Part shown: positions 47,344 through 56,196 of the stretch, piece after piece | Layout of the letters: every line of letters starts with the position of its first letter | Numbering within the stretch: position 1 is the first letter of the stretch | DNA from: Paenibacillus caui | Lineage (GTDB): Bacteria; Bacillota; Bacilli; Paenibacillales; Paenibacillaceae | NCBI RefSeq assembly: GCF_019904135.1 | Contig: NZ_JAIOGQ010000007.1 | Location: 1 to 64,000, forward strand | DNA length: 64,000 bases | Direction of reading: 5' to 3' | The notes under the pieces: generated by a model | Databases searched by the model: none | What the model was told of the DNA's origin: nothing | Seen by the model: the letters and a program-made list of their open reading frames with translations, nothing else | Translations under genes and position numbers: made by a program

Positions 47344-49062
47344 TCATGAAGAATATCCCCGCTGTTCAAGAGCCAGCAGGCTTTCCTTGACCGATAACCC
47401 TCCGGCATATCCGGTCATGGCTCCGCTTGTGCCAATGACCCTATGGCAGGGAACAACAATCGGCAGCGGATTGCGGTTATTCGCTCCCCCTACGGCCCGA
47501 ACGGCAGACGGCTGCCCGATTCGCTCGGCAATCATTTTATAGGAAACGGTTTCCCCGTACGGCACCGTCAAAAGCGCCTCCCATACTTTCATCTGGAATG
47601 GCGTCCCCTTCAGATCCAGCTTCAAATCAAAGCTTTTCAGCTTTCCGTCAAAATACGCTTTGAGCTGCAGGACGGCATCCTCCAGCGCTTCCGGTGAGCG
47701 CCGAAGCTCCGCTTTCGGCATAAAGCGCCCGATCCATTTGCGGATCGCAGGCTCGGCATTTTCAAACGTTCCGAATTGAATGAGGCAGATGCCATTTCGT
47801 GTCCCCAAAATCGTCAACGCTCCAACTCGCGATTCCATTTCCGCAACATAAACGGCCGGAACTTCCGTTTCCTCCGCAGTCTCTGCCTGGAGTAGCTTGC
47901 GCTTCGCCTCCTCCAGATACGGTATAACCGCTTCATCGCGCTCATTTACCATGGCTTTCATAATAGCATCCATCGTTTCATCTCCCCCGATCCGGCTTAA
48001 AGCCCAGGCTGCCGTTCCCCGCAGCTCGGGCCGCGGATCCATAGACAGCACTTCTATCAATTTCGGCACAGCGGACCGATCTTTGAAGTTGCCGAGCGCA
48101 ATAACCGCATTGCGCTGAATCGGTTTCTTCCCGCGCCAGGCCGCCGCGGTTTGGCCGAAGCGATCTTTGAATTCACGATTGCTGATGTCCAGCAGCGGCA
48201 GCAGAAGCGGCTTCGCAATTTCGGGATCCGGGAGCAGCTCGGGCCTGTGGTTCCAGTTTTTGCCCCGGTTTTTCGGACAAACGATCTGGCAAGTATCGCA
48301 CCCGTACAGCCGGTTGCCGATTTTCAGCATAAATTCTTCGTCCAGCAGCCCCTTGGTCTGGGTCAGATAAGAAACGCAGCGCTTGGCGTTCAGCATGCCA
48401 TCGCCGACCAGCGCGCCGGTGGGACACGCGTCAATACACTTTGTGCACTCGCCGCAATCCTCGGTTACAGCCGTATCGGGGGGAAAAGGAATATTCGTAA
48501 TCATCTCCCCAAGATACATCCACGTACCCCATTCCGGCGAAATAATGAACCCGTTTTTGCCGGCAAAACCGATGCCCGCTCTTTTCGCAACGGCCCGGTC
48601 GTTGAGCGCGCCGGTGTCCACCATGCTTTCGATCCGGGCTTCCGGCACCCGCTCCTTGATGAATGCCGAGAGCTTATCCATCGCTTCGCGCAGCACGGCG
48701 TGATAGTCCCGCCCCCAGGCGGAACGAGCCATGATTCCCCTCGTTTTGCCCGGCTCAGACTTCGGCGGGTTTTCCATCTTGGACGGGTATGCCACTGCAA
48801 TGGCGATGATGGAAGCCGCATCCGTCATGGTTAATTCGGGATAGACCCGTTTATCGATATCCGGCTCTTCAAAGCCGGACTCATACCCTTTGCTTCTGGC
48901 TTTTTCAAGAACCGCTTTCAGCGATAAAAAGGGATCCGCCGAGGCGAATCCGATTGAATCGATTCCCAGCCGGCCCGCTGCTTCCTTGATTTCTTCCTTC
49001 AGCCTCCCCCAGCCCGTTTGCTGCTCTTTGGGCCGAGAACCTTGCTGTATCACATGAATCAC
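47344..49062 (-). CDS. queG: Fusion of epoxyqueuosine reductase (QueG) and O6-alkylguanine-DNA alkyltransferase (Ogt)
   Basis: A 572-residue bifunctional protein. Residues about 15-300 are QueG, the cobalamin enzyme that makes queuosine in tRNA: the N-terminal domain, then two [4Fe-4S] sets CGECTKCIDACPTGAL and CDTCQIVCPKNRG. HEAT-like repeats follow to about 390 (RGTAAWALSRIGGDET). Residues about 395-572 are a full MGMT/Ogt: GTPFQMKVWEALLTVPYGETVSY, RAVGGANNRNP and the acceptor Cys539 in VVPCHRVIG. There is no stop or frame change at the join. The two activities, tRNA modification and repair of alkylated guanine, are not normally on one chain. AAAGAGGTG precedes the ATG. Confidence 0.9.
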   Translation of the reverse strand: MIHVIQQGSRPKEQQTGWGRLKEEIKEAAGRLGIDSIGFASADPFLSLKAVLEKARSKGYESGFEEPDIDKRVYPELTMTDAASIIAIAVAYPSKMENPPKSEPGKTRGIMARSAWGRDYHAVLREAMDKLSAFIKERVPEARIESMVDTGALNDRAVAKRAGIGFAGKNGFIISPEWGTWMYLGEMITNIPFPPDTAVTEDCGECTKCIDACPTGALVGDGMLNAKRCVSYLTQTKGLLDEEFMLKIGNRLYGCDTCQIVCPKNRGKNWNHRPELLPDPEIAKPLLLPLLDISNREFKDRFGQTAAAWRGKKPIQRNAVIALGNFKDRSAVPKLIEVLSMDPRPELRGTAAWALSRIGGDETMDAIMKAMVNERDEAVIPYLEEAKRKLLQAETAEETEVPAVYVAEMESRVGALTILGTRNGICLIQFGTFENAEPAIRKWIGRFMPKAELRRSPEALEDAVLQLKAYFDGKLKSFDLKLDLKGTPFQMKVWEALLTVPYGETVSYKMIAERIGQPSAVRAVGGANNRNPLPIVVPCHRVIGTSGAMTGYAGGLSVKESLLALEQRGYSS

Positions 49063-49210
49063 CTCTTTTTCGCTTGACGTTTTGAAAAATGAATAATAGC
49101 AACCTTTATATAAATAACCGAGCCGCCATCATGAGCGGCCGTTTTAGGAAATGTCTGAAATGGCCGTGCAAAGCGCCCGGCTTCTGATTTAGACGATTAA
49201 AGGCCATAAT

Positions 49211-49258
49211 AATAGAAAAGCATATCTCCCGGCCGATTGCAACGACTGGAAGATATGC
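49211..49258 (-). terminator. Terminator after the GNAT gene
   Basis: On the minus strand GCATATCTTCC and GGGAGATATGC pair around a 17-nt loop, followed by TTTTCTATT. A second stem, GCCGC/GCGGC, lies at about 49122-49142. Confidence 0.75.
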
Positions 49259-49311
49259 CTCAAATATAGAAAAATCTAGTTTTATATGATGCCTCTAAAA
49301 TATGATTCGAA

Positions 49312-49746
49312 TTACGATAATGAGTGCACGGCAGCGATACTCAGCTTCTGGAAGGCTTCGAGCATCCGGCCTGCATAGCCCATCGCTTCGTAAAGCGGCA
49401 TGGCTGCTTGGTTATGTTCGTCGCCTGCAACCATGATTTTGCTTACATTACGCTGCTTAAAGCGCTGTTCCATGGCTTTGACCAGGTTCTTGCCTACTCC
49501 CCGGCGGCGATGATCAGGATGCACGGCTACCCGGTAGATGCAGCCTAAATTCTGACGATCAATAGTACCGATCAGCACACCGACAATGCTATCTTCCTCT
49601 TCCACAACCATAATCAGCTCGGAATCAAAGGATAACTGTCTCGCAAACGCACGTCTAGTGTCTTCGTAGCATTCTTCCGATAAAGCGACCCGCAAAAGAT
49701 CCGTCACATGTGTAACATCACTCAATTGAAAGGAACGAACCTGCAT
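49312..49746 (-). CDS. GNAT family N-acetyltransferase
   Basis: A 144-residue acetyltransferase. The acetyl-CoA site V-x-x-x-x-R-R-x-G-x-G is in VAVHPDHRRRGVGKNLV at about residues 75-91, and the C-terminal motif AMPLYEAMGY follows. The N-terminal substrate-binding part is short. It could modify a small molecule or a protein N-terminus; the sequence does not tell. I start at the ATG (MQVRSFQ) 9 nt after GAGGGAG; the frame stays open 30 codons upstream but there is no ribosome binding site there. Confidence 0.85.
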   Translation of the reverse strand: MQVRSFQLSDVTHVTDLLRVALSEECYEDTRRAFARQLSFDSELIMVVEEEDSIVGVLIGTIDRQNLGCIYRVAVHPDHRRRGVGKNLVKAMEQRFKQRNVSKIMVAGDEHNQAAMPLYEAMGYAGRMLEAFQKLSIAAVHSLS

Positions 49747-50172
49747 GCTTGTTATCTCCCTCTTCTTCTGCATGATAGACTTATGTAAAATACCCAGGAC
49801 AAGTTTTACATAAATCGAATTCGGAAAACCTGACAAAAAACGATAAATATCCGCTTCAATAGTTATTAAACCACAACTACTGCCCGATTACACGCATTTT
49901 ATTGCGAAAGCGCTTCATATAAAACGGTTACATTTTATGTTTTTGTTAACATTCTATTAAACCCTAAAAATGAATGGCATTGATACTTTTACATCACATT
50001 TACAGGAATTTAATATGAATTTGTTAGCCCATGATTTTAATCTGCCAAAAAAGGGTAATATACTAGAGGCTATTTTTCCGCGGGAATAAGCGGCCCCTCT
50101 TCAGGCGATACTGAAATGCGGTAAGTCTGTCAGAGAATGACGGGTAGATTAAAAGATCAGGAGGTATTCACT
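49747..50172. other. Gene-free gap between GNAT and sodA
   Basis: A 426-nt AT-rich divergent gap. It holds a weak cre-like core (CGAAAGCGCTTCAT, 49905-49918, three end mismatches) and a possible sodA -10 (TATACT near 50060) without a good -35. I see no gene or RNA. Confidence 0.4.
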
Positions 50173-50784
50173 ATGGCTTATGAATTACCGGCTTTACCTT
50201 ATCCGGCAAACGCGCTTGAGCCTCATATTGATGAGCAAACGATGATTATTCACCACGATCGCCATCACAATACGTATGTAACCAACTTGAACGCCGCGCT
50301 GGACAGCGCCCCTGAACTGCAGGGCAAAAGCGTGGAGGATCTGATCTCCAATCTCGGCACCGTTCCGGAAAACATTCGGACGGCGGTACGCAACAATGGC
50401 GGCGGACATGCCAACCATTCCCTGTTCTGGACCGTGATTGGACCAAACGGCGGGGGTACGCCGAGCGGCGAAGTATCCGCAGCGATCGACAGTGATCTTG
50501 GCGGATTCGACAAATTCAAGGAAGAGTTCACCAAGGCGGCAACGACCCGCTTCGGCAGCGGTTGGGCCTGGCTCGTAGTCGGCAAAGACGGCAAGCTGGC
50601 CGTAACGAGCACGCCGAACCAGGACAGCCCGCTCATGGAAGGACTGACCCCGATCCTTGGCCTTGACGTTTGGGAACACGCCTACTATTTGAAATATCAG
50701 AACAAACGTCCTGATTACATTGCCGCCTTCTGGAACGTGATCAATTGGGACGAAGTCAACAAGCGCTACACGGCTGCGCGTTAA
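50173..50784 (+). CDS. sodA: Superoxide dismutase [Mn]
   Basis: A 203-residue manganese superoxide dismutase. Metal ligands are His27 (IIHHDRHH), His82 ([11 protein letters not shown]), Asp165 and His169 (LDVWEHAYY). Gln150 in NQDSPL is the residue typical of Mn-type enzymes. I start at the ATG ([11 protein letters not shown]) 9 nt after AGGAGG; the longer open frame has no support. It is a normal-length stand-alone enzyme, next to the fused SOD only 5 kb upstream. Confidence 0.97.
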   Translation: MAYELPALPYPANALEPHIDEQTMIIHHDRHHNTYVTNLNAALDSAPELQGKSVEDLISNLGTVPENIRTAVRNNGGGHANHSLFWTVIGPNGGGTPSGEVSAAIDSDLGGFDKFKEEFTKAATTRFGSGWAWLVVGKDGKLAVTSTPNQDSPLMEGLTPILGLDVWEHAYYLKYQNKRPDYIAAFWNVINWDEVNKRYTAAR

Positions 50785-50842
50785 TCAGCTCTGTCCATAT
50801 AGGCAGAAGGATCTGCCCCAATAGCTTAATTCCAACCATAAT

Positions 50843-50887
50843 AAAGCACCTTCATCTCCACTTTGCTCGTGGAATTGAAGGTGCTTT
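50843..50887. terminator. Bidirectional terminator between sodA and mutY
   Basis: AAAGCACCTTCA and TGAAGGTGCTTT form a 12-bp stem with an inner CCAC/GTGG stem. The T-tails are short, better on the minus strand (TTTATTA). The rest of 50785-51014 holds no visible gene. Confidence 0.7.
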
Positions 50888-51014
50888 GGCGTATAATTTT
50901 GGACTCTTTCCTGCCTCCGAACAATTCGTGACGGCCCCTGCTGTTTCTGTTCTTCAGGACTCTTCAGCTTTCTGGTTCTCTTCTTCCTGCAAATATCACC
51001 CGGGTAACCTGCGC

Positions 51015-52205
51015 TTATCCCCTGTCCAGCTCATCAAAATAACGGTTCAGGATGCGCAGGAACACGTTGGGAAAGGCCAGCTCCGCCATATCCTCGCGCG
51101 TAATCCAGCGAGTTTCGGGGGGCGACTCCGCCGGGGCGGGGAGCCCGCCCGCTTCATAGGCCGCGCTTGCTTCCGCGGCCATCAGCCCTCTGGAAGCATC
51201 CATGGCTTCAGCCTGCCGGAACCTGAACACTCTCAGGTTCCAGTGAATATGGCTGAAGGTATGCTCCGCTTCCATAAAGGGCTGCATGGGGCGTGCCGGC
51301 GTTCCCTCGGCCGCCAGCCAATGCGCGAGCCGGTCCATGGCCGGCTCGTCCGGCAGCCCCGCACCGTCTCCGGGCTGCCCGTCTGCCGCCGGGACATGGG
51401 GCAGCTCCCACATGCGGGCCAGCAGCCCGGAGGCTCCGCGGCGGCGCACCAGGACGCGCCCCGAGTTGCCGCCTGCGCCCTCGACTAGAGCCGCCAGGCG
51501 GTATTCCGGCCGCGGCGGCTTCGCCTTCGTCTTGACCGGCAGCCGTTCTTCTGCGCCGGCAAGCCTGCCCTGGCAATGCTCCATAACAGGGCAGGTCAGG
51601 CAGTGCGGCGACTTCGGCGTGCATACGAGAGCGCCGAGCTCCATCAGCGCCTGATTGAAATCGGATGCCCGGCCTTCCGGGATCAGTCTTGCCGCCAGCA
51701 CCTCCATGCGCGTCCGTGTGGCCGGCTTCATAATATCGTCCTCAATGAGAAAATAACGCGACAGCACCCGCATGACATTGCCATCCACCGCTGGCTCCGG
51801 CTGCCCGAAAGCGATGCTCAGGATGGCCCCTGCCGTATAAGGACCTACGCCCTTCAATGCGGATACGGAAGCTTTGTCATCCGGAACCTTGCCGCCATGC
51901 CGCTCTGCTACCTGCTTGGCCGCCTGCTGCAAATTCCGCGCCCGCGAGTAATAGCCGAGGCCTTCCCAGCACTTGAGGACCTCCTCCTCCGGCGCTTCAG
52001 CCAAATCCGCGATAGTCGGGAAACGCTCAATGAATCTGTGGAAATAAGGGATCACTGTATCGACCCGGGTCTGCTGCAGCATAATTTCCGATACCCAGAT
52101 ATAATAAGGATCGCGGTGCCTGCGCCAGGGCAAGTCCCGTTTGGAGCCCTCATACCAGACAAGCAGCTCCCTGCTGAAAAAACGCTCTATATTCATATCA
52201 GACAC
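51015..52205 (-). CDS. mutY: A/G-specific adenine glycosylase
   Basis: A 396-residue base-excision enzyme that removes adenine opposite 8-oxoguanine. The catalytic Glu40 is in VSEIMLQQT. The helix-hairpin-helix LKGVGPYTAGAI leads to Asp141 (AVDGNVMRV). The [4Fe-4S] Cys pattern C-x6-C-x2-C-x5-C is in VCTPKSPHCLTCPVMEHC. The C-terminal NUDIX-like domain, needed for 8-oxoG recognition, follows from about 235. The start is a GTG behind AAGGAGAGAG. It shares the strand with acpS, 24 nt downstream of it. Confidence 0.95.
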   Translation of the reverse strand: MSDMNIERFFSRELLVWYEGSKRDLPWRRHRDPYYIWVSEIMLQQTRVDTVIPYFHRFIERFPTIADLAEAPEEEVLKCWEGLGYYSRARNLQQAAKQVAERHGGKVPDDKASVSALKGVGPYTAGAILSIAFGQPEPAVDGNVMRVLSRYFLIEDDIMKPATRTRMEVLAARLIPEGRASDFNQALMELGALVCTPKSPHCLTCPVMEHCQGRLAGAEERLPVKTKAKPPRPEYRLAALVEGAGGNSGRVLVRRRGASGLLARMWELPHVPAADGQPGDGAGLPDEPAMDRLAHWLAAEGTPARPMQPFMEAEHTFSHIHWNLRVFRFRQAEAMDASRGLMAAEASAAYEAGGLPAPAESPPETRWITREDMAELAFPNVFLRILNRYFDELDRG

Positions 52206-52229
52206 TTTGGTTCTCTCTCCTTCTGTTTA

Positions 52230-52625
52230 TCACGCCTGCTCTTTCTCTACAATGCAAAAAGCCGACGCCAGGCTGCGCTCATGCGTAATGCTGAGATGAA
52301 CGGAAATCCCCCGGCCTCCCTGCATTCCGAGCCGTTCCCAGGCCTGTGCGCTAATGCTTGCGTGCGGCTTGCCCCATTCATCAGGCAATATTTCAATATC
52401 GCCAAAGCCGAGCTGTCGCCCGATTCCGCAGCCAAACGCCTTTGAAATCGCCTCTTTGGCCGCAAAGCGCCCTGCGGCAAACTCCGCCGGCCTGGCGTTC
52501 AGCCCGGGCAGCGCCGCTTCAGCCGCAGTCAATATCCGCTGCAGGAATCGAGCGCCCGTCCGGCTGGCCAGAATTTTGTTCATACGGTCAATCTCTACCA
52601 CATCATGTCCGATTCCGTGAATCAA
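52230..52625 (-). CDS. acpS: Holo-[acyl-carrier-protein] synthase
   Basis: A 131-residue phosphopantetheinyl transferase that activates ACP. The Mg-site Asp and Glu are in GIGHDVVEIDRM (near residue 8) and RFAAKEAISKAFG (near 57-69), and HVxLSITHERSLASAF closes the core. I start at the TTG (LIHGIGHD, read as Met) after GGAAGAGGG; the open frame runs 15 codons further but no AcpS has such an extension. It probably shares a transcript with mutY. Confidence 0.93.
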   Translation of the reverse strand: MIHGIGHDVVEIDRMNKILASRTGARFLQRILTAAEAALPGLNARPAEFAAGRFAAKEAISKAFGCGIGRQLGFGDIEILPDEWGKPHASISAQAWERLGMQGGRGISVHLSITHERSLASAFCIVEKEQA

Positions 52626-52733
52626 TTTGCCCTCTTCCTTCCTGCTTAGCCCGCTTCCTAAAAAGGCCACTCTTGAAACCTATGATTCATTGTAGCAGGG
52701 ACAGGTTCCGTATGCGACCCTCTGAAGTCCGTA

Positions 52734-52742
52734 TGCTATAAT
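52734..52742 (+). promoter_or_regulatory. Extended -10 promoter of the hydrolase gene
   Basis: TGCTATAAT is an extended -10 (TGnTATAAT) 71 nt upstream of the hydrolase start. No strong -35 is present, as such promoters allow. Confidence 0.55.
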
Positions 52743-52813
52743 TAACCATTATGGAGAAATGTACAGGATCGTATTCGGCTTAATAATAAAGATCAAGGAG
52801 TGTGCTGCCCTCT

Positions 52814-53629
52814 ATGCCTACTGATTTCATTCTCCCGCTTAAAGGAAACAACCTGCTCAGATGTACCCGGTTCCAAGCGAGCGGCAAGGCGGAAAGCCTG
52901 ATTCTCATCGCCCATGGCTACAAAGGCTTTAAAGACTGGGGCATGTTCCCTTATGCCGCCGGAAAGCTAAGCGGGAAGCACGAAGTCGTTACCTTCAACT
53001 TTTCGCATAACGGGATCGGCGACAACCCGCAGCAGTTTACGGAGCTCGACAAATTTGCCGTCAATACCTATGAGCAGGAGCAGCAGGACCTGGATGCGCT
53101 CGTTTCGTTCCTGCGCAAAGATCCGGAGTTAAGCGGACTGCCCCTGTTTCTGATCGGCCACAGCCGGGGAGCGGGAACGAGCCTCGTTTACGCGCTCGAC
53201 CATCCGGACCTCATAGCAGGCGTGATCTCCTGGAATGGCGTGGCGGGCCTTGATCTGTTCACCCCGGAGCAGAAGCAGGAAATGCGCGAGCAAGGCATCA
53301 GCTACGTCAAGAACGCAAGGACCGGGCAGGACATGCCGCTGAAGCGGATTATTCTGGACGATCTGGAGCGGCAAAGGGAGCGTTATGACATTGTCGGGCG
53401 GCTCCGCGCTTCCTCTTTCCCCGTGGCGCTAATCCAGGGAACGAACGACGGCAAATATCTGCAGGAGGGCTCGGCCCGGATTGTGGCGGCAAGACCGGAC
53501 ATTCCGTGGATCCGGATCGAAGGCGGCAACCACACGTTCAATACGGTGCATCCATTTGGAGGAACAAGCACGCAGCTGGAGCAGGCGATTCAAGCATCTC
53601 TGGATTTTATTGACAAGCACCTGTCTTGA
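52814..53629 (+). CDS. Alpha/beta hydrolase
   Basis: A 271-residue cytosolic alpha/beta hydrolase. LILIAHGYKGFKDWGMFPYAA carries the oxyanion loop, GHSRGAG the nucleophile Ser (near residue 117), and GGNHTFN the His near the end. It resembles dienelactone-hydrolase or acyl-esterase type proteins; the substrate is unknown. I start at the ATG (MPTDFILP) 13 nt after AAGGAG; a GTG four codons upstream is too close to it. It is followed by the AraC gene after 91 nt. Confidence 0.85.
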   Translation: MPTDFILPLKGNNLLRCTRFQASGKAESLILIAHGYKGFKDWGMFPYAAGKLSGKHEVVTFNFSHNGIGDNPQQFTELDKFAVNTYEQEQQDLDALVSFLRKDPELSGLPLFLIGHSRGAGTSLVYALDHPDLIAGVISWNGVAGLDLFTPEQKQEMREQGISYVKNARTGQDMPLKRIILDDLERQRERYDIVGRLRASSFPVALIQGTNDGKYLQEGSARIVAARPDIPWIRIEGGNHTFNTVHPFGGTSTQLEQAIQASLDFIDKHLS

Positions 53630-53720
53630 TTACGTGATCTCTCTTCATAAGCAAGAAACGTCAAGAAGCTCCTCGCCAAACCATCTATACTTGATATCAG
53701 ACCGGTCTCGGAGGAAGTTC

Positions 53721-54632
53721 ATGAACAATATGCTGACGATTCAGAACGTTATCGACTACATTGAGGAGCATCTGGCAGAGGAGCTGACGCTCGCTAACCT
53801 TGCGAAAAGGGCTCATTATTCCGAATACCATTTTCACCGCCTGTTTCAGTATTTTACAGGCAATACCGTCATGTCGTACATTCGAAACAGACGGCTTAGC
53901 GCTGCGGCCGTGCTTATTTCCGGCACGGACCGCAAAGTGCTGGACATCGCCCTGGAATGCGGGTTTCGGAATCATGAAACGTTCTCCCGCAGCTTTCGCA
54001 AGGCGTTCGGCATCATGCCTTCGGAATTGCGCAAGAACGTCGCACTGCCTCTGCTCACTACCAAAATCAATCTAGCAGCGGCCTTATACGAAGGTTCGCA
54101 ATCTTGCGATTGGAGAGATGAGAAGATGAATTACAAATTGGTGACTTTGCCTAAGATCAGAATGATTGGATACCGTCTTGACACGACAACGGATAACGGC
54201 CGAAACCGGGAGGAGATTCCGGCTTTCTGGCAGCATTATATCAAGAACCGTCTGTGGGAAAATGTTCCGGGCAAGCTTCGTCCCGATGTGGAACTCGGCG
54301 TCTGCACCACAACCGCCGAGGATGGAACCTTTGGCTACATAATCGGCTTCGAGGTTAACGCAAGCGCTCCAGTACCTGATGGGCTTGTGGAATATCATAT
54401 CCCGGAAACGGAATATGCGGTTTTCACAACTCCGGGGGCAAGTGAGGAGCAGTTCCCCTCATCCATCCAACGTACTTGGGACTATATATTCAGCGAATGG
54501 TTTCCCGGCTCGGGCTATGAGCATGCCGAGGCTTCAGAGATTGAATGGTATGATGAGCGCTGCATGAATGATGACAACAAGCGGATGGATATTTATGTCC
54601 CGGTCCGCCGAAGCGGCAGCACGGTCCAATAA
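53721..54632 (+). CDS. AraC family regulator with GyrI-like effector domain
   Basis: A 303-residue regulator. The two AraC helix-turn-helix motifs span about 5-105 (LTLANLAKRAHYSEYHFHRLFQYFTG and VLDIALECGFRNHETFSRSFRKAFG). The C-terminal half, about 135-303, is a GyrI-like/effector-binding domain (LVTLPKIRMIGYRLDTTT...), the fold of drug-sensing regulators such as Rob and BmrR. The DNA-binding part precedes the sensor. It may respond to a hydrophobic drug. GGAGG lies 6 nt before the ATG. The longer open frame upstream is noise. Confidence 0.9.
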   Translation: MNNMLTIQNVIDYIEEHLAEELTLANLAKRAHYSEYHFHRLFQYFTGNTVMSYIRNRRLSAAAVLISGTDRKVLDIALECGFRNHETFSRSFRKAFGIMPSELRKNVALPLLTTKINLAAALYEGSQSCDWRDEKMNYKLVTLPKIRMIGYRLDTTTDNGRNREEIPAFWQHYIKNRLWENVPGKLRPDVELGVCTTTAEDGTFGYIIGFEVNASAPVPDGLVEYHIPETEYAVFTTPGASEEQFPSSIQRTWDYIFSEWFPGSGYEHAEASEIEWYDERCMNDDNKRMDIYVPVRRSGSTVQ

Positions 54633-54693
54633 ACCATCCGCCACCATATGCGGAGCCCGTCAATAGGCATCGCAAATACTGTTAATGCGCAGG

Positions 54694-54747
54694 GCAGAAA
54701 CGGAAAATCGTCTTTTACAACGGTCGCATCCGTTTCTGCTTGTTTTT
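54694..54747 (+). terminator. Terminator after the AraC gene
   Basis: GCAGAAACGG and CCGTTTCTGC form a perfect 10-bp stem around a 26-nt loop, followed by TTGTTTTT. Confidence 0.8.
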
Positions 54748-54881
54748 CATAAAATAGCCCCACAAACTAAGGCTTTTTCTTTGAGGTGGATTCAGGTACT
54801 TTGCTTCGGAACCCGGATGCAGCTTAATAAAAAAGTTGGATCATATTTAAAATCCTTATTCAACCAAAGCACTTGTTCGAT

Positions 54882-55799
54882 TCAAGAAGTAAACAAACCA
54901 GATCCTTTAATAATCTCATCACTAGGAATCAATGTGGCTTCATATATCGTTTTATTATGCTTTTTCATGAAAGACTGAACAACTTCATAACCTACTGCAT
55001 AACCAGCACAAAAAGATAGACCTACAGGTTGATAACCCTCTAGTTTGGCAATCTCATCACCAAACATATAGCTGCTTACCTCAGCAAATCCTTTTATATC
55101 TAATGCTTCTCCAACAACATGGATCGAATATTCTAAGTCGTCCTTATCCATACTGGTCACCCAAGGTCCAAGCTGTTCTGCACCATACAGCTCTTTCGCA
55201 AATGAATCAGCTAGACCTTCTATAACTAGATAATCACCCACTGTTACGTTCCCATGATCCCAATCAAAATAAGAAAAACGAATATTGTGATGGAATTCAT
55301 GAGCAATGACAGCAGGAATTTTTGGTACATTATAATCATTCGGATAAATATTTACTGTAATAAACCCCGGAATACCGCCAAATCCTGTATATCCCTTCTG
55401 AAGTTCCAATTGATCTGGATTGGCAACATATAGCCCAAACTTTATTTCATCAGCTTTCACTTTCAAACCTGATTTATTAGCACTTTCTATACAGTTTTTG
55501 ATCGTTTTCTCTGCTATCACATAGACGTTCTGATTTTTTAAATCGTTTAGCCCTTGTCGGATTTGCTCATCGTTAGATATATCCGCATAACCTAACATTT
55601 TCGTAGCCATTAAAACGTCATAACCATTTTCTTGTTTAGCTTTTATAGGCACATTTAATAAATTCCACATTTCCTTAAATGGCGTCATCATTATATAACG
55701 AAAATAATTATTCCTTTCTTCTAAATCCATAATAGAAAGTAATTCTTCATATTGATCAAATGTATCTATCAATCTGTAGCTCATACTCATTTTAATCAT
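54882..55799 (-). CDS. DUF2268 putative Zn-dependent protease (YjaZ-like), in an AT-rich island
   Basis: A 305-residue protein of the DUF2268 family (YjaZ of B. subtilis). HEFHH at residues 167-171 is the zinc-metallopeptidase motif. The C-terminal half includes AGYAVGYEVVQSFMKKHNKTIYEATLIPSDEII. There is no signal peptide. The gene is far more AT-rich than its neighbours and prefers A/T-ending codons. The flanks to about 54780 and 56100 are AT-rich too, so it looks acquired from a low-GC Bacillales donor. The substrate is unknown. The ribosome binding site is weak. Confidence 0.85.
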   Translation of the reverse strand: MIKMSMSYRLIDTFDQYEELLSIMDLEERNNYFRYIMMTPFKEMWNLLNVPIKAKQENGYDVLMATKMLGYADISNDEQIRQGLNDLKNQNVYVIAEKTIKNCIESANKSGLKVKADEIKFGLYVANPDQLELQKGYTGFGGIPGFITVNIYPNDYNVPKIPAVIAHEFHHNIRFSYFDWDHGNVTVGDYLVIEGLADSFAKELYGAEQLGPWVTSMDKDDLEYSIHVVGEALDIKGFAEVSSYMFGDEIAKLEGYQPVGLSFCAGYAVGYEVVQSFMKKHNKTIYEATLIPSDEIIKGSGLFTS

Positions 55800-56114
55800 C
55801 TCTTTCGCAAATATTTGCTATTATATTTTTCGAGTAACTTTATATTTATTGTAAGATTCTCTTCAGAGTCAGTTCTTTCAGTTATAACCTGTTATTTTTG
55901 CAGCGAGGATTTGCACAAGTCCGGTCATTCTGTAAACTTCTCCCGTTGTAAACAGCGCCATTCACCTCCATATTAAAAAGTTAAAGTATTACGCTGCGTT
56001 AAAGTCAAATAGAAATTCATACTTATTCTTGATTGCTAGTGAAATAAGAAAAACCGATATCTCTTTTATACATAGGAGATTTCGGTTCATCTTTTTTTTA
56101 AAACTTATTTTGTT
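55800..56114. other. AT-rich gene-free gap with an orphan terminator
   Basis: About 315 nt between the DUF2268 gene and the nadE terminator. At 56052-56097 AACCGATATCTC and GAGATTTCGGTT form a stem followed by T8 on the plus strand, though no plus-strand gene precedes it. It may be a leftover of the imported island. No gene or RNA is visible. Confidence 0.6.
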
Positions 56115-56160
56115 AAAAAAAGAGCCGCCCCGCGATTCTAACGAATCTCCAGGCTGCTCT
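56115..56160 (-). terminator. nadE terminator
   Basis: On the minus strand AGAGCAGCC and GGCGGCTCT pair with one mismatch around a 22-nt loop, followed by TTTTTT. Confidence 0.75.
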
Positions 56161-56196
56161 TATTTCTTTAGGGTATGAAGAACAGGTTTTGCTTTG

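Noticed and set aside
49905-49918. Second cre-like site upstream of sodA and GNAT
   Set aside because: The centre GAAAGCGCTT is good but three of the outer bases fail. It is mentioned only as part of the gap.
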